DNA from: Bradyrhizobium diazoefficiens USDA 110
Lineage (GTDB): Bacteria > Pseudomonadota > Alphaproteobacteria > Rhizobiales > Xanthobacteraceae
Assembly (NCBI RefSeq): GCF_000011365.1
Contig: NC_004463.1
Coordinates: forward strand, 620,001-684,000
Direction: 5' to 3'
Length of the DNA: 64,000 nucleotides
Below the pieces are notes generated by a model. That model searched no databases and was not told where the DNA came from. It was given only the letters and a program-made list of their open reading frames with translations. This document shows, piece after piece, positions 10,412 to 19,061 of the stretch. The number at the start of each line of letters is the position of its first letter. Within the stretch, counting starts at the first letter, position 1. The position numbers and the translations under genes were made by a program.

Positions 10412-11707
10412 ATGACCACAGCCGATCCGAACCAGCGCATCGAACGCGCCGAGATCGAGGACACCAGCCTTCTCGCCTTCTATCGCGACATGAACGCGCC
10501 GGAGCGGCGGACGTTCTGGGCCTGCGCGGCGGGCTGGGCGCTCGACGGCATGGACTTCATGATCTATCCGCTGGTGATCGGCACCATCATCGCGCTGTGG
10601 AAGGTCGATGCGGCCTCGGCGGGTCTCGCCGGCACCGTGACGCTGCTGGCCTCTGCGATCGGCGGCTGGCTCGGCGGCCACCTCTCCGACCATATCGGAC
10701 GAGTCAGGACGCTCCAGATCACCATCATCTGGTTCTCGTTCTTCTCGCTGGTCTGTGCCGTCGTGCAGAATTTCGACCAGCTCCTGATTGCACGCGCCGT
10801 GCTCGGCCTCGGCTTCGGCGGCGAGTGGGCGGCGGGCGCCGTGCTGATGGGCGAGGCGATCCGGCCGCAATATCGCGGGCGCGCGGTCGGCTCGGTGCAG
10901 TCGGGCTGGGCGGTCGGCTGGGGTCTCGCCGTGCTCTCGCAGGCGATCCTGTTCTCGCTTCTGCCGGCCGAGACGGCCTGGCGCTGGATGTTCGTGATCG
11001 GCGCGCTGCCGGCGCTCTTGGTGTTCTACATCCGCCGTTCCGTCACCGAGCCGGAGATCGCAGCCGAGGCCCGTGCCAGGCATGCGGAAACGGGCAGTCA
11101 TCCGAAGCTTTGGGAGATCTTCACCTTCCCGATGGTGAAGACCACGATCCTGGCGTCGCTGATGGCGACGGGTTGTCAGGGCGGCTACTACGCCGTCACC
11201 TTCTGGGTACCGCAGTTCCTGACCAAGGAGCGGCATCTGTCGATCGTCGGCTCGACCGGATATCTCTCGACGCTGATCATCGGCTCCTTCATCGGCTATC
11301 TCACCGGCGCCTGGCTCGCCGACCGGATCGGGCGGCGCAATCTGTTCCTGATCTTCTCGCTCGGGGCCATGGCCGTGGTGCTGCTCTATACGCAGCTGCC
11401 GCTGACCAACGAGATCCTGTGGGTGCTCGGCTTCCCGCTCGGCTTTTTCGCCTCGGGCTATTTCTCGGGGATCGGCGCGTTCCTGACTGAGCTCTATCCG
11501 ACGCGGCTGCGCGGCTCCGGCCAGGGCTTTTGCTACAATTTCGGCCGCGGCATCGGCGCGCTGTTTCCGTTCCTCGTCGGTGCGCTGTCGGCGACGACGT
11601 CGCTTGCGAACGCAATCGCGATGTTTGCGGTGGTAGCCTACGCGCTGTTCTTCATCGCCGCCTTCGCGCTGCCGGAGACGCGCGGTCGCGTGCTGCACGC
11701 GGATTAG
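10412..11707 (+). CDS. MFS transporter, sialate/organic acid:H+ symporter-like
   Basis: This is a 431-residue protein with 12 predicted membrane segments. GWALDGMDFMIYPLVIG in helix 1 (Asp pair), GGWLGGHLSDHIGRVRTL in loop 2-3 and LGFGGEWAAGAVLMGEAI in helix 4 are typical of the SHS/AAHS branch, which includes lactate, sialate and aromatic acid symporters. The substrate cannot be read from sequence. It starts 98 bases after ggt; AACTGCCGGGGAAAC supplies the ribosome site. Co-transcription with ggt is possible. The repeat after its stop codon may end the transcript. Confidence 0.85.
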   Translation: MTTADPNQRIERAEIEDTSLLAFYRDMNAPERRTFWACAAGWALDGMDFMIYPLVIGTIIALWKVDAASAGLAGTVTLLASAIGGWLGGHLSDHIGRVRTLQITIIWFSFFSLVCAVVQNFDQLLIARAVLGLGFGGEWAAGAVLMGEAIRPQYRGRAVGSVQSGWAVGWGLAVLSQAILFSLLPAETAWRWMFVIGALPALLVFYIRRSVTEPEIAAEARARHAETGSHPKLWEIFTFPMVKTTILASLMATGCQGGYYAVTFWVPQFLTKERHLSIVGSTGYLSTLIIGSFIGYLTGAWLADRIGRRNLFLIFSLGAMAVVLLYTQLPLTNEILWVLGFPLGFFASGYFSGIGAFLTELYPTRLRGSGQGFCYNFGRGIGALFPFLVGALSATTSLANAIAMFAVVAYALFFIAAFALPETRGRVLHAD

Positions 11708-11714
11708 TGGAAGG

Positions 11715-11796
11715 CTGTCATTCCGGGGCACGCGAAGCGTGAACCCGGAATCTCGAGATTCCGGGTCTGGTGCTTCGCACCATCCCGGAATGACAG
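11715..11796. repeat. Intergenic inverted repeat, family A
   Basis: A CTGTCATTCCGGGG arm and its complement CCCGGAATGACAG bracket a shorter internal palindrome around CCGGAATCTCGAGATTCCGG. It sits exactly between the convergent MFS and GST genes, a typical terminator position. Confidence 0.85.
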
Positions 11797-11803
11797 GAAC
11801 TAA

Positions 11804-12469
11804 CTACCGCCCCACCTGGTACGGCCCACCCTTTTCGAGCGCTCTGGCGTAGGCCGGCCGCGCATGGATGCGCTCCAGGAACGCCATCGCCCTGGGATGG
11901 CCCTGCTCCAGCCCGCCGCGCGCTTGCGCGGCTTCGAGCGGAAAGCTCATCTGGATGTCGGCTGCGGTGAACTCGTTGCCGGCGAACCACTCGCTCTTCG
12001 CAAGCTCGCCTTCCCAGTAATCCATGTGCTGCTTGAGCTGCGGATTGACCAGCGCGGTGAGCGCCTGGTTCGAGACCTTGCGCACCAGCGGACGAAGCAG
12101 CGCCGGCGCACGCTTCGGCATCAGCGTGAACAGCAGCTTGAGCAGCAGCGGCTGCATCGCCGAGCCTTCCGCATAGTGCAGCCAGTAGGTGAAGCGCAGT
12201 CGCTCCGGCGTGTTCGGCGGCGGGATCAGTCGGCCGTTGCCGTAGGTGGCGATGAGATATTCGATGATCGCGCCTGACTCGGCGATGGTGTTGCCGTTGT
12301 CGGTGATGACGGGCGACTTGCCGAGCGGATGGATCGCGCGCAGCTCCTTCGGCGCGCGCATGTCGGGCTGGCGCTGATAACGCGCGATCTCGTAGGGCAC
12401 GCCCAACTCCTCGAGCAGCCACAGCACGCGCTGCGAGCGGGAATTGTTGAGGTGATGGACGGTCAGCAT
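11804..12469 (-). CDS. Glutathione S-transferase
   Basis: This is a 221-residue protein. The thioredoxin-like N-terminal domain (HHLNNSRSQRVLWLLEELGVPYE, residues 5-27, with a candidate active Ser) is followed by the cis-Pro / gamma-Glu site segment GKSPVITDNGNTIAESGAIIEYL. The helical C-terminal domain has the usual FTAADIQMSFPL. Members conjugate glutathione to electrophiles or reduce peroxides; the substrate here is unknown. It stands alone, convergent with the MFS gene and divergent from the DUF2239 gene. Confidence 0.93.
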   Translation of the reverse strand: MLTVHHLNNSRSQRVLWLLEELGVPYEIARYQRQPDMRAPKELRAIHPLGKSPVITDNGNTIAESGAIIEYLIATYGNGRLIPPPNTPERLRFTYWLHYAEGSAMQPLLLKLLFTLMPKRAPALLRPLVRKVSNQALTALVNPQLKQHMDYWEGELAKSEWFAGNEFTAADIQMSFPLEAAQARGGLEQGHPRAMAFLERIHARPAYARALEKGGPYQVGR

Positions 12470-12558
12470 CGGCGGGATCCCCAGGCTAGGCGTGGTCTGT
12501 TCGCCGCGTACGTGCCAGCCCGGGAACGCAATGTCGAGCCATCCGGACGGATATTTTA

Positions 12559-12598
12559 ACCCGGGTATATTGACGCCGATAATTTACCCGGGTATTAA
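12559..12598 (+). promoter_or_regulatory. Sigma-70 promoter with twin ACCCGGGT palindromes
   Basis: TTGACG (12570-12575), a 17-base spacer and TATTAA (12593-12598) make a near-consensus housekeeping promoter for the downstream DUF2239 gene. Two copies of the palindrome ACCCGGGT lie at 12559-12566 and 12586-12593, 27 bases apart centre to centre. One is just upstream of the -35 box and the other overlaps the -10 box. That is a classic repressor-operator layout. The cognate regulator is not visible in the window. Confidence 0.65.
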
Positions 12599-12618
12599 AT
12601 GATCAACGTCATCGGGAT

Positions 12619-13215
12619 ATGGCAATGATTTCAATGCAGAGGACATTCACGGCCTTCCAGGGCCAGCGCCGCCTGGCGTCCGGGTCGGCCGGAGAGGTCG
12701 CACTGGTCGTCAAGCGGATCGTGCCCCCGCCGGACGAGCCCATCATCATCTTCGAGGACGCTACGGGCCGATCGATCGACTTCGATCTGCGCGGCGGCGA
12801 TCGCGAGGTGCTGGCGCGGGTGGCGAAGCTTGTCCCGCCTCCGGTTGAGGAGACCGCACCACCGAGCGAGCCGCGCGGGCGCGGCCGGCCGAAACTCGGC
12901 GTGGTCGCGCGCGAGGTAACGCTGCTGCCGCGGCACTGGGAATGGCTCAACGCGCAGCCGGGCGGCGCCTCGGTCGCGCTGCGGAAACTCGTCGACGAGG
13001 CACGGCGTGCCAGTGGCGACAAGGACCGAGAGCGGCAGGCGCGCGATGCGGCCTATCACTTCATGTCGACCATGGCGGGCAACCTGCCGCAGTTCGAGGA
13101 AGCTTCGCGGGCGCTGTTCGCGGATGACCGGCGGCGCTTCACCGGGCTGATCGCCGACTGGCCGACCGACATCCGCGACCACATCGTCAAGCTCGCCTAC
13201 AGCGACCGCGCGTAA
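12619..13215 (+). CDS. DUF2239 family protein
   Basis: This is a 198-residue protein of the DUF2239 family, whose function is unknown. Visible features are an N-terminal beta-rich part (FTAFQGQRRLASG, then IIIFEDATGRSIDFDLRGG), a basic Pro/Arg/Gly linker (EPRGRGRPKLG, AT-hook-like, residues ~84-94), and a helical C-terminal half (LLPRHWEWLNAQPGGASVALRKLVDEAR). The GRPK element and the HWEWL helix suggest nucleic-acid contact, but this is inference. ATGs at 12619, 12625 and 12634 are possible starts; GGGA six to eight bases before 12625 favours that one. Its promoter has two palindromic operators. Confidence 0.8.
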   Translation: MAMISMQRTFTAFQGQRRLASGSAGEVALVVKRIVPPPDEPIIIFEDATGRSIDFDLRGGDREVLARVAKLVPPPVEETAPPSEPRGRGRPKLGVVAREVTLLPRHWEWLNAQPGGASVALRKLVDEARRASGDKDRERQARDAAYHFMSTMAGNLPQFEEASRALFADDRRRFTGLIADWPTDIRDHIVKLAYSDRA

Positions 13216-13305
13216 ACCGCGCGGCGCTTTCCCTCAACCCTATCGACGGCCCAAGCCGCGCCTCGCGCGGCAACGGCTTCGCACGTCCTGATGAAAGGCA
13301 AATCC

Positions 13306-14655
13306 ATGTCCGCCGCCACGCCACTCTGGACAACATTCCTGCGCTTCCTCGCGCCCCTGATGCTGAGCAACGCGCTGCAATCGCTGTTCGGCACGGTCAG
13401 CAACGTCTATCTCGGCCAGATGATCGGCGTCGACGCGCTCGCGGCGGTCTCGGCGTTCTTTCCGGTGATGTTCTTTCTGTTCGCCTTCGTCATGGGCTTG
13501 AGCACCGGCGCCACGGTGCTGATCGGCCACGCGTTTGGCGCCGGTGAACATGGCCGGATCAAAATCGTTGTTGGCACGACGCTCGCGGTCGGCCTGCTGC
13601 TCTCGATCTCGATTGCACTGGTCGGCGGGCTGTTCAGCCGGCCATTGATGATGGCGCTCGCCACGCCCGCGGACATCCTCGACCAGGCCAGCGCTTATGC
13701 GCGCGTCATGCTGCTCACGATGCCGCTCGGTTTCGTCTTCCTGCTGATGACGGCGATGATCCGCGGTGTCGGCGATGGGCTCACGCCTCTGCTGGCGCTG
13801 GCGCTGTCGACCGCGATCGGCCTGATCCTGACGCCAATGCTGATCCGCGGCGCGTTCGGATTGCCGGCGGCCGGCATCACCAGCCCGGCATGGGCTGCCG
13901 CGATCGCCAACATTGCGACGCTGATCGTGCTGGCCCTCTATTTGCTGCGGAAGAAACATGCGCTTGCTCCCGATGCCGCGCTGCTGCGTCATCTGCGGCT
14001 CAACGGCGCGGTGCTCGGCAAGGTCCTCGGCATCGGATTGCCGAGCGCGATCGGCATGGTGGTGATGGCGATCGCCGAGCTGGTGCTGCTCGGCCTCGTC
14101 AACGGCTTTGGCTCCGACGCCACCGCGGCCTATGGCGCCGTCAACCAGGTGATGGGCTATACGCAGTTCACGGCGATGTCGATCTCGATCACAGTCTCGA
14201 TCCTCGGCGCACAGGCCGTCGGCGGCGGCGACAGGGACCGGCTCGACGGCATCGTTCGCACAGGCCTCGCGTTCAACCTCGTCCTGACCGGCGGCCTCGT
14301 GGCGTTGATCTATCTCGCGCCACGCGCCGTGCTCGGCATCTTCATCACCGATTGCGCCGTGCTCGATCTGGCGAAGGAGTTGCTCACCATCGCCTTGTGG
14401 AGCTCGGTGCCGTTCGGCCTGGCAACGGTGTTTTCCGGCGCCATGCGCGCCGCCGGCGTGGCGCTGACGCCGATGCTGCTTTCGATCTTCGCGATTCTCG
14501 CGATCGAGCTGCCGGCCGCGGTCATCCTGAGCCGCACGATTGGCCTGAAGGGCGTATGGGCCGCCTATCCGATCGTGTTCTGCGCCATGTTCGTTTTGCA
14601 GATGGGCTATTATCTCCTGGTGTGGCGCAAGCGGACGATCCGGCGTCTGATCTGA
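13306..14655 (+). CDS. MATE family efflux transporter
   Basis: This is a 449-residue, 12-helix membrane protein of the multidrug and toxic compound extrusion family. Internal two-fold symmetry is visible (FLRFLAPLMLSNALQSLFGTVSNVYLGQMIG in the first half, GKVLGIGLPSAIGMVVMAIAELVLLGLVN in the second). These proteins export cationic drugs using Na+ or H+. The ATG at 13306 follows AAAGG by seven bases and is preferred over the ATG at 13291, which lacks a ribosome site. No drug regulator is adjacent. Confidence 0.93.
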   Translation: MSAATPLWTTFLRFLAPLMLSNALQSLFGTVSNVYLGQMIGVDALAAVSAFFPVMFFLFAFVMGLSTGATVLIGHAFGAGEHGRIKIVVGTTLAVGLLLSISIALVGGLFSRPLMMALATPADILDQASAYARVMLLTMPLGFVFLLMTAMIRGVGDGLTPLLALALSTAIGLILTPMLIRGAFGLPAAGITSPAWAAAIANIATLIVLALYLLRKKHALAPDAALLRHLRLNGAVLGKVLGIGLPSAIGMVVMAIAELVLLGLVNGFGSDATAAYGAVNQVMGYTQFTAMSISITVSILGAQAVGGGDRDRLDGIVRTGLAFNLVLTGGLVALIYLAPRAVLGIFITDCAVLDLAKELLTIALWSSVPFGLATVFSGAMRAAGVALTPMLLSIFAILAIELPAAVILSRTIGLKGVWAAYPIVFCAMFVLQMGYYLLVWRKRTIRRLI

Positions 14656-14763
14656 GCCGGATCATCAAGGTATTATGACCATCATTAAACGGTGGACCTG
14701 TGGCGCGCGCTGCGCCAGAATGGACGAAAAGCCAGATCAAAAGTCAGGTCAGGGAGAACGATT

Positions 14764-15372
14764 TTGACCCGCACAGCCCCGCAATTCCTGTTCGATTTCG
14801 GCAGCCCGAACGCCTATCTCAGCCATCTGGCGATCCCGGCGATCGAGCAGCGCATCGGCGTCAAATTCGAGTATGTGCCGATCCTGCTCGGCGGCATCTT
14901 CAAGTCGACCAACAACAAGTCGCCGGCCGAGACGCTCGCCGGCGTCAAGAACAAGCGTGAATTCCAGGCGGTCGAGACCGAGCGCTTCATCAAGCGCTTC
15001 AAGGTTCAGCCCTATGTCTGGAATCCGCACTTCCCCGTCAACACGCTGAACCTGATGCGCGCCGCGATCGCGGCGCAGCTCGAGGGCGTGTTCGAGAAAT
15101 ACGTCGAGGCCGCCTTCCACCACATGTGGCGCGAGCCGAAGAAGATGGACGACCCGGAAATCGCGGCGAAGGCGCTGGCATCCTCCGGCCTCGATGCGCA
15201 AAAGCTGTTCGCCCGCGCCCAGGAGCCCGAGGTCAAGGGCAAGCTGATCAAGAACACCGAAGAGGCGGTCGCGCGCGGCGCGTTCGGCTCGCCGACCTTT
15301 TTCGTGGGCAACGAGATGTTTTTTGGCAAGGAGCAGCTGCGCGAGGTCGAGGAGATGGTATCGGGAAAGTGA
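14764..15372 (+). CDS. 2-hydroxychromene-2-carboxylate isomerase family protein
   Basis: This is a 202-residue DsbA-like / kappa-GST fold protein. FLFDFGSPNAYLSHLAIP at the N-terminus places the catalytic Ser where thioredoxins have Cys, and GAFGSPTFFVGNEMFFGKEQL carries the cis-Pro. The family founder, NahD, isomerises 2-hydroxychromene-2-carboxylate with glutathione in naphthalene breakdown. Most genomic members act on unknown substrates, and no aromatic-degradation genes are nearby. The start is a TTG at 14764, with AGGGAGA six bases upstream; an upstream in-frame GTG at 14692 would add a poorly conserved basic tail. Confidence 0.88.
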   Translation: MTRTAPQFLFDFGSPNAYLSHLAIPAIEQRIGVKFEYVPILLGGIFKSTNNKSPAETLAGVKNKREFQAVETERFIKRFKVQPYVWNPHFPVNTLNLMRAAIAAQLEGVFEKYVEAAFHHMWREPKKMDDPEIAAKALASSGLDAQKLFARAQEPEVKGKLIKNTEEAVARGAFGSPTFFVGNEMFFGKEQLREVEEMVSGK

Positions 15373-15491
15373 TTCCCGCATCTCCCGGAAAGCTAGCAAT
15401 CTCCCCCGATGCCATCCTGGCCTAGTCGCAATTGCGCACCAGGTCAGAGCGACGTCCAAGAAGCGATAAGAGCAACAACAAGGAAGATCCC

Positions 15492-16415
15492 ATGCGCATC
15501 CTCGTGGTCGGCGCCGGCGCCATCGGCGGCTATTTTGGTGGCAGGCTGTTGCAGGCCGGCCGCGACGTCACCTTCCTGGTCCGGCCGCGGCGCGCCGGCG
15601 AGCTTGCGAGCGCCGGCCTCGTCATCAAGAGCCCGAACGGCGACGTGACTCTGAAGGCTCCACCGACGGTCGAGGCCGACAAGCTGAAGGACAAGTTCGA
15701 CGTCGTGCTCCTGAGCTGCAAGGCGTTCGATCTCGACGATGCCATCAAGTCGTTCGCGGCGGCGGTCGGGCCTGATACGGCGATCATTCCGATGCTGAAT
15801 GGCATGAAGCATCTCGATACGTTGGATGCCAGGTTCGGCAAGGAGCGCGTGCTCGGCGGGCTCTGCGCCATCGCAGCGACCTTGAGCGAGAAGCGCGAGG
15901 TGGTGCAGCTCCAGCCGATGCAGGCGATCAGCTACGGCGAGCGCGACGGCAAGCTGTCCGACCGGGTCCGGGCGATCGACGAAGCCTTCAAGAGCGGCAT
16001 CGTTGGGGCCACCGCCAGCCAGAACATCATGCAGGACATGTGGGAGAAGTGGGTGTTCCTCTCCTCGCTCGCGGCCTCCACCAGCCTGATGCGCGCCTCC
16101 GTCGGCAACATCCTCGCCGCCCCCGGCGGCAGGGATTTCCTGCTCGGCATACTCGATGAGACCAGTGAGATTGCCACCGCGTCAGGCTATCCGCCAGGAG
16201 GCCCGTTCTTCGAGCGGGTGAAGGGCAACCTCACCACCGAGGGCTCGCCGATGACCGCCTCGATGTTCCGCGACATCAAGGCCGGCCTGCCGGTCGAGGC
16301 CGATCACGTCGTCGGCGATCTCATCGCACGCGGCGATGCCGCCAAGGTGCCGCTGCCGAAGCTGCGCATCGCCTATACGCATTTGAAGGCGTATGAGAAG
16401 CAGCGGGCGGGGTAG
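15492..16415 (+). CDS. panE: 2-dehydropantoate 2-reductase family protein
   Basis: PanE-type enzymes reduce ketopantoate to pantoate with NADPH on the way to coenzyme A. The Rossmann motif MRILVVGAGAIGGYFGGRLL opens the protein. The C-terminal helical domain has the catalytic Lys region MWEKWVFLSSLAASTSLMR and the MTASMFRDIKAGLPVEADH motif with conserved Ser/Met/Asp residues. Length (307 aa) is normal. AGGAAG precedes the ATG by five bases. Rhizobia often carry several paralogues, so the pantothenate role is likely but not certain. Confidence 0.9.
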   Translation: MRILVVGAGAIGGYFGGRLLQAGRDVTFLVRPRRAGELASAGLVIKSPNGDVTLKAPPTVEADKLKDKFDVVLLSCKAFDLDDAIKSFAAAVGPDTAIIPMLNGMKHLDTLDARFGKERVLGGLCAIAATLSEKREVVQLQPMQAISYGERDGKLSDRVRAIDEAFKSGIVGATASQNIMQDMWEKWVFLSSLAASTSLMRASVGNILAAPGGRDFLLGILDETSEIATASGYPPGGPFFERVKGNLTTEGSPMTASMFRDIKAGLPVEADHVVGDLIARGDAAKVPLPKLRIAYTHLKAYEKQRAG

Positions 16416-16436
16416 CGGCCCGCTACACACTCGGGT

Positions 16437-16590
16437 GTCGTCCCGGACAAGCGTAAGCGCAGATCCGGGACCCATAACCACGAGAATACATCGTACGCGA
16501 CGTCGTCACTCCGAGTCCCCATAACCACATCTTTCTGTGGTTATGGATCCCGGATCTGCGCGCGCTTGGGGCGCGCTTGTCCGGGATGAC
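16437..16590. repeat. Intergenic inverted repeat, family B
   Basis: The element opens GTCGTCCCGGACAAGCG and closes with CGCTTGTCCGGGATGAC. Internal CCATAACCAC ... GTGGTTATGG arms give a nested second palindrome. It occupies the gap between convergent panE and the cytochrome c gene. The right half is shared with the element near 28.3 kb. Confidence 0.85.
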
Positions 16591-16604
16591 GGCGGAGTGT
16601 GGAG

Positions 16605-17198
16605 CTACTGCAAATGCGCCAGATAATGCGCGACCGCCGTAATCTCTTCTTCGCTCATCGCGTAGGCGACATCGGCCATCGCGGCGACGCCGCCGCCGAC
16701 GCGCTGGCCGGCCTTGTAGTCGTGCAGCGCCTTCACGAGATATTCCTCGCGCTGGCCGGCGAGGCGCGCGACGGCCTTGGTGCCCGCGTAAGTGTCCGTG
16801 TGGCATGAGGCACAGCGGCGACCGGCCGCGACTTGTGTGCCTTTCTTCGACAGATCGGGATCCTGGTCTTCCGGCCCCTTCGGCGGCGCGAGCTGCGAGA
16901 AGTAAGCCCCTAGATTGCGGATGTCCTCGTTGTTGATCTCTTCGACGATCGGCTGCATCTGGTCGTTCTTGCGCGAGCCGGCGCGGAAGAACACCAGCTG
17001 CCATTGCAGGAATTGATCGGGCTGGCCCGCGAGCGAGGGGATGTTCTCGGTCTGCGAGATACCGTTCTCGCCGTGACAGCCGGCGCAGACCTCCGCCTTG
17101 GCCTTGCCGGCGGCAGTGTCGGCGGCATCGGCCGGGCAGAAGCCCAGCGTGACAAGCGCAATCGCGCTGATTGCGTGCGAGATGAACTGCCGGCGCAT
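16605..17198 (-). CDS. Diheme cytochrome c (c4-like)
   Basis: This is a 197-residue periplasmic protein with a signal peptide ending near ADA (residue ~26). It has two class I heme sites, CAGCH (about residue 38) and CASCH (about residue 129), each followed by a candidate Met axial ligand region. Duplicated c-type domains of this size are the cytochrome c4 pattern of electron carriers. It lies downstream of, and in the same direction as, the PQQ-type sugar dehydrogenase, so it is a plausible electron acceptor for that enzyme. A repeat element separates the two. Confidence 0.9.
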   Translation of the reverse strand: MRRQFISHAISAIALVTLGFCPADAADTAAGKAKAEVCAGCHGENGISQTENIPSLAGQPDQFLQWQLVFFRAGSRKNDQMQPIVEEINNEDIRNLGAYFSQLAPPKGPEDQDPDLSKKGTQVAAGRRCASCHTDTYAGTKAVARLAGQREEYLVKALHDYKAGQRVGGGVAAMADVAYAMSEEEITAVAHYLAHLQ

Positions 17199-17224
17199 GA
17201 TGGGGATTCCGATCTATCGAGATT

Positions 17225-17324
17225 GTCATTCCGGGGCGTGCGAAGCACGAGCCCGGAATCCATAACCACCAGTCGTGGTTATGGGTTCCGGACTTGCGCG
17301 CAAGGGCGCGCAATCCGGAACGAC
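17225..17324. repeat. Hybrid intergenic repeat (family A left half, family B right half)
   Basis: The left end reads GTCATTCCGGGGCGTGCG (family A). The right end TTGCGCGC...ATCCGGAACGAC resembles family B. The centre has CATAACCACCA and its complement. It lies between two co-directional genes, the dehydrogenase and its putative cytochrome partner, so it may separate their mRNA levels. Confidence 0.75.
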
Positions 17325-17387
17325 GGTCATTCACGAAAAAGGCTGCGGCCGCCTCATGCCCACCGCAGCCTTTGATTCGCCCGCGCG

Positions 17388-18680
17388 CTACTTCTTGCTG
17401 TAGCTGATGCGATAGATCGCACCGGCCCAGTCGTCGGCGACGAGGATCGAACCGTCCTTGGCGAGGATGATGTCGTTGGGACGGCCGAGATAGCCCTGGT
17501 CACCCTCGATCCAGCCGGAGGCGAACACCTCCTGCTTGGCATTCTTGCCGTCGGGCCCGACGATCACGCGCATGATGCGGCCGCCCTGGTACTTGTGGCG
17601 ATTCCAGGAGCCGTGCTCGGCGATCAGGATGTTGTTCTTGTACTCGGCGGGGAATTGATCGCCGGTGTAGAACTTCATGCCGAGCGGAGCGACGTGCGCA
17701 CCGAGATTCAGCACGGGCGGCGTGAACTCGGAGCACTTGTGACCCATCGCGAACTTCGGATCGGGCAGGTCACCCTGGTGGCAATAGGGATAGCCGAAAT
17801 GCTCGCCCATCTTCGAGATCATGTTCAGCTTGTCGCTGGGCAGATCGTCGCTGATCCAGTCGCGGGCGTTCTCGGTGAACCAGTACTTGCCGGTACGCGG
17901 ATCGACGTCGCCGCCGACCGAGTTGCGAACGCCGAGCGCATAGATCTCGGCGTTGCCGGTCTTGGGATCGACGCGGCGGATCTGCGAGACGCTGGTCGGG
18001 GGAACGCCGACGTTGAAGGGCGGTCCGAACGGCAGGTAGAACCAGCCTTCCTTGTCGACTGCGATGTACTTCCAGCCATGCGCGGCATAGGAAGGCATGT
18101 CGTCATAGACGACCTTGCCGTCGCCGAGCTTGTCCAGATTGGTTTCCGCGTTGTCGTAGCGGATCAGCTTGTCGACCGCGATGACGTACAGCGCGCCGTC
18201 CTTGAAGGCGAGACCGGTGGGCATGTTCAGCCCCTTCAGGATGGTCTTGACCTCTTTCTTGCCGTTGTTGTCCTTGATGGCATAGACGTTGCCGAGGCCG
18301 AACGAGCCGACGAACAGCGTGCCCTTGTCACCCCAGGCCATCTGCCGCGCGGCGAGAACGCCGGGTGCATAGACCTCGATCTTGAAGCCGGCAGGCAGCT
18401 TGATCTTCTTCATCATCGCCGCGAGCTCGGCCTCCGACGCACCGGTCGGCGGACCCGACGGCGGCGCGAGGCCCTTCTGCGCCTCGGTCTCGTCGCCCAG
18501 GAACCAGTCATCCGGCGGATGGGTCCAGAACTCCTTGGTGCCGGATTCGTATTTCTTCAGCGGCTTGTTCTTGTCCTGCTGTTGCGCATTGCCGGCGCTG
18601 GTCCCCGCGAGAAGCGCAACCGCTGCAAGCGCCAGGACGGATTGAAAGACGGATTGAAAGACGGATTGATGGAATTTCAT
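17388..18680 (-). CDS. PQQ-dependent sugar dehydrogenase (sorbosone dehydrogenase type)
   Basis: This is a 430-residue secreted beta-propeller protein. The signal peptide (residues 1-33, cleavage near GNAQ) precedes a sorbosone/glucose dehydrogenase-type domain with GFKIEVYAPGV, GVRNSVGGDVDPRTGKYWFT, GEHFGYPYCHQGDLP and IAEHGSWNRHKYQGGRIMRV. Family members oxidise sugars or aldehydes in the periplasm using PQQ and pass electrons to cytochrome c, which fits the downstream diheme gene. The signal peptide contains a tandem four-residue repeat caused by a 12-bp duplication. The substrate is unknown. Confidence 0.88.
   Translation of the reverse strand: MKFHQSVFQSVFQSVLALAAVALLAGTSAGNAQQQDKNKPLKKYESGTKEFWTHPPDDWFLGDETEAQKGLAPPSGPPTGASEAELAAMMKKIKLPAGFKIEVYAPGVLAARQMAWGDKGTLFVGSFGLGNVYAIKDNNGKKEVKTILKGLNMPTGLAFKDGALYVIAVDKLIRYDNAETNLDKLGDGKVVYDDMPSYAAHGWKYIAVDKEGWFYLPFGPPFNVGVPPTSVSQIRRVDPKTGNAEIYALGVRNSVGGDVDPRTGKYWFTENARDWISDDLPSDKLNMISKMGEHFGYPYCHQGDLPDPKFAMGHKCSEFTPPVLNLGAHVAPLGMKFYTGDQFPAEYKNNILIAEHGSWNRHKYQGGRIMRVIVGPDGKNAKQEVFASGWIEGDQGYLGRPNDIILAKDGSILVADDWAGAIYRISYSKK
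18636..18668. repeat. 12-bp in-frame tandem repeat in signal peptide
   Basis: GACGGATTGAAA is repeated 2.75 times head to tail (33 bp) within the first codons of the PQQ-type dehydrogenase. On the coding strand it yields QSVF-QSVF-QSV just before the hydrophobic core. Period 12 keeps the frame, so copy-number changes would only lengthen the n-region. Confidence 0.9.
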
Positions 18681-19061
18681 CGCGTCACTCCCCTAAGGCA
18701 GCCGTCAGGGCTGCACGTTATTTTGTTTTGCTAGTCGAGAGGCGAAGTTTGGAGCCTGTCGAGGCGACAGACGCAAAAAGGTTAGCACATCTGCGAGCGG
18801 TGAGAAGCGCGCCGCGTGCACTGCGGTTGCGCTCAATAAAAATTGAGGCGGAATTTCTCCGAACGCGAACGCGGCGACGAAAACGGCCTCGCTGCAACGC
18901 GGCATCGACATGGCGCGTGGCTGATTTTCGGGCAGTGGGAGAGGCAGCCGCACAAAAAACGCGAAAACAACCCCATGCACAGTAGAACGGCAAAGACCAT
19001 GTTGCGCCCGGTGGCGCCGGACAGACGTTTGACGCGTCGAGCAAAACAGCAACTTCGGCGC
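18681..19061. other. 381-bp intergenic stretch
   Basis: This lies upstream of the PQQ-type dehydrogenase and downstream of the epimerase gene, both on the minus strand. It holds the 26-bp dispersed repeat at 18960-18985 and presumably the dehydrogenase promoter, which I could not identify with confidence. Open frames here have no recognisable protein character. Confidence 0.6.
18960..18985. repeat. 26-bp dispersed repeat, copy 1
   Basis: This is an exact 26-base match to 60652-60677 (begins CGCGAAAACAACC, ends TGCACAGTAG). Flanks share little, so it is a short dispersed element rather than a gene duplication. Confidence 0.85.

Noticed and set aside
15373..15491. Possible riboswitch before panE
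   Set aside because: I could not match any conserved riboswitch core in this 119-base leader; only the AGGAAG ribosome site is clear.
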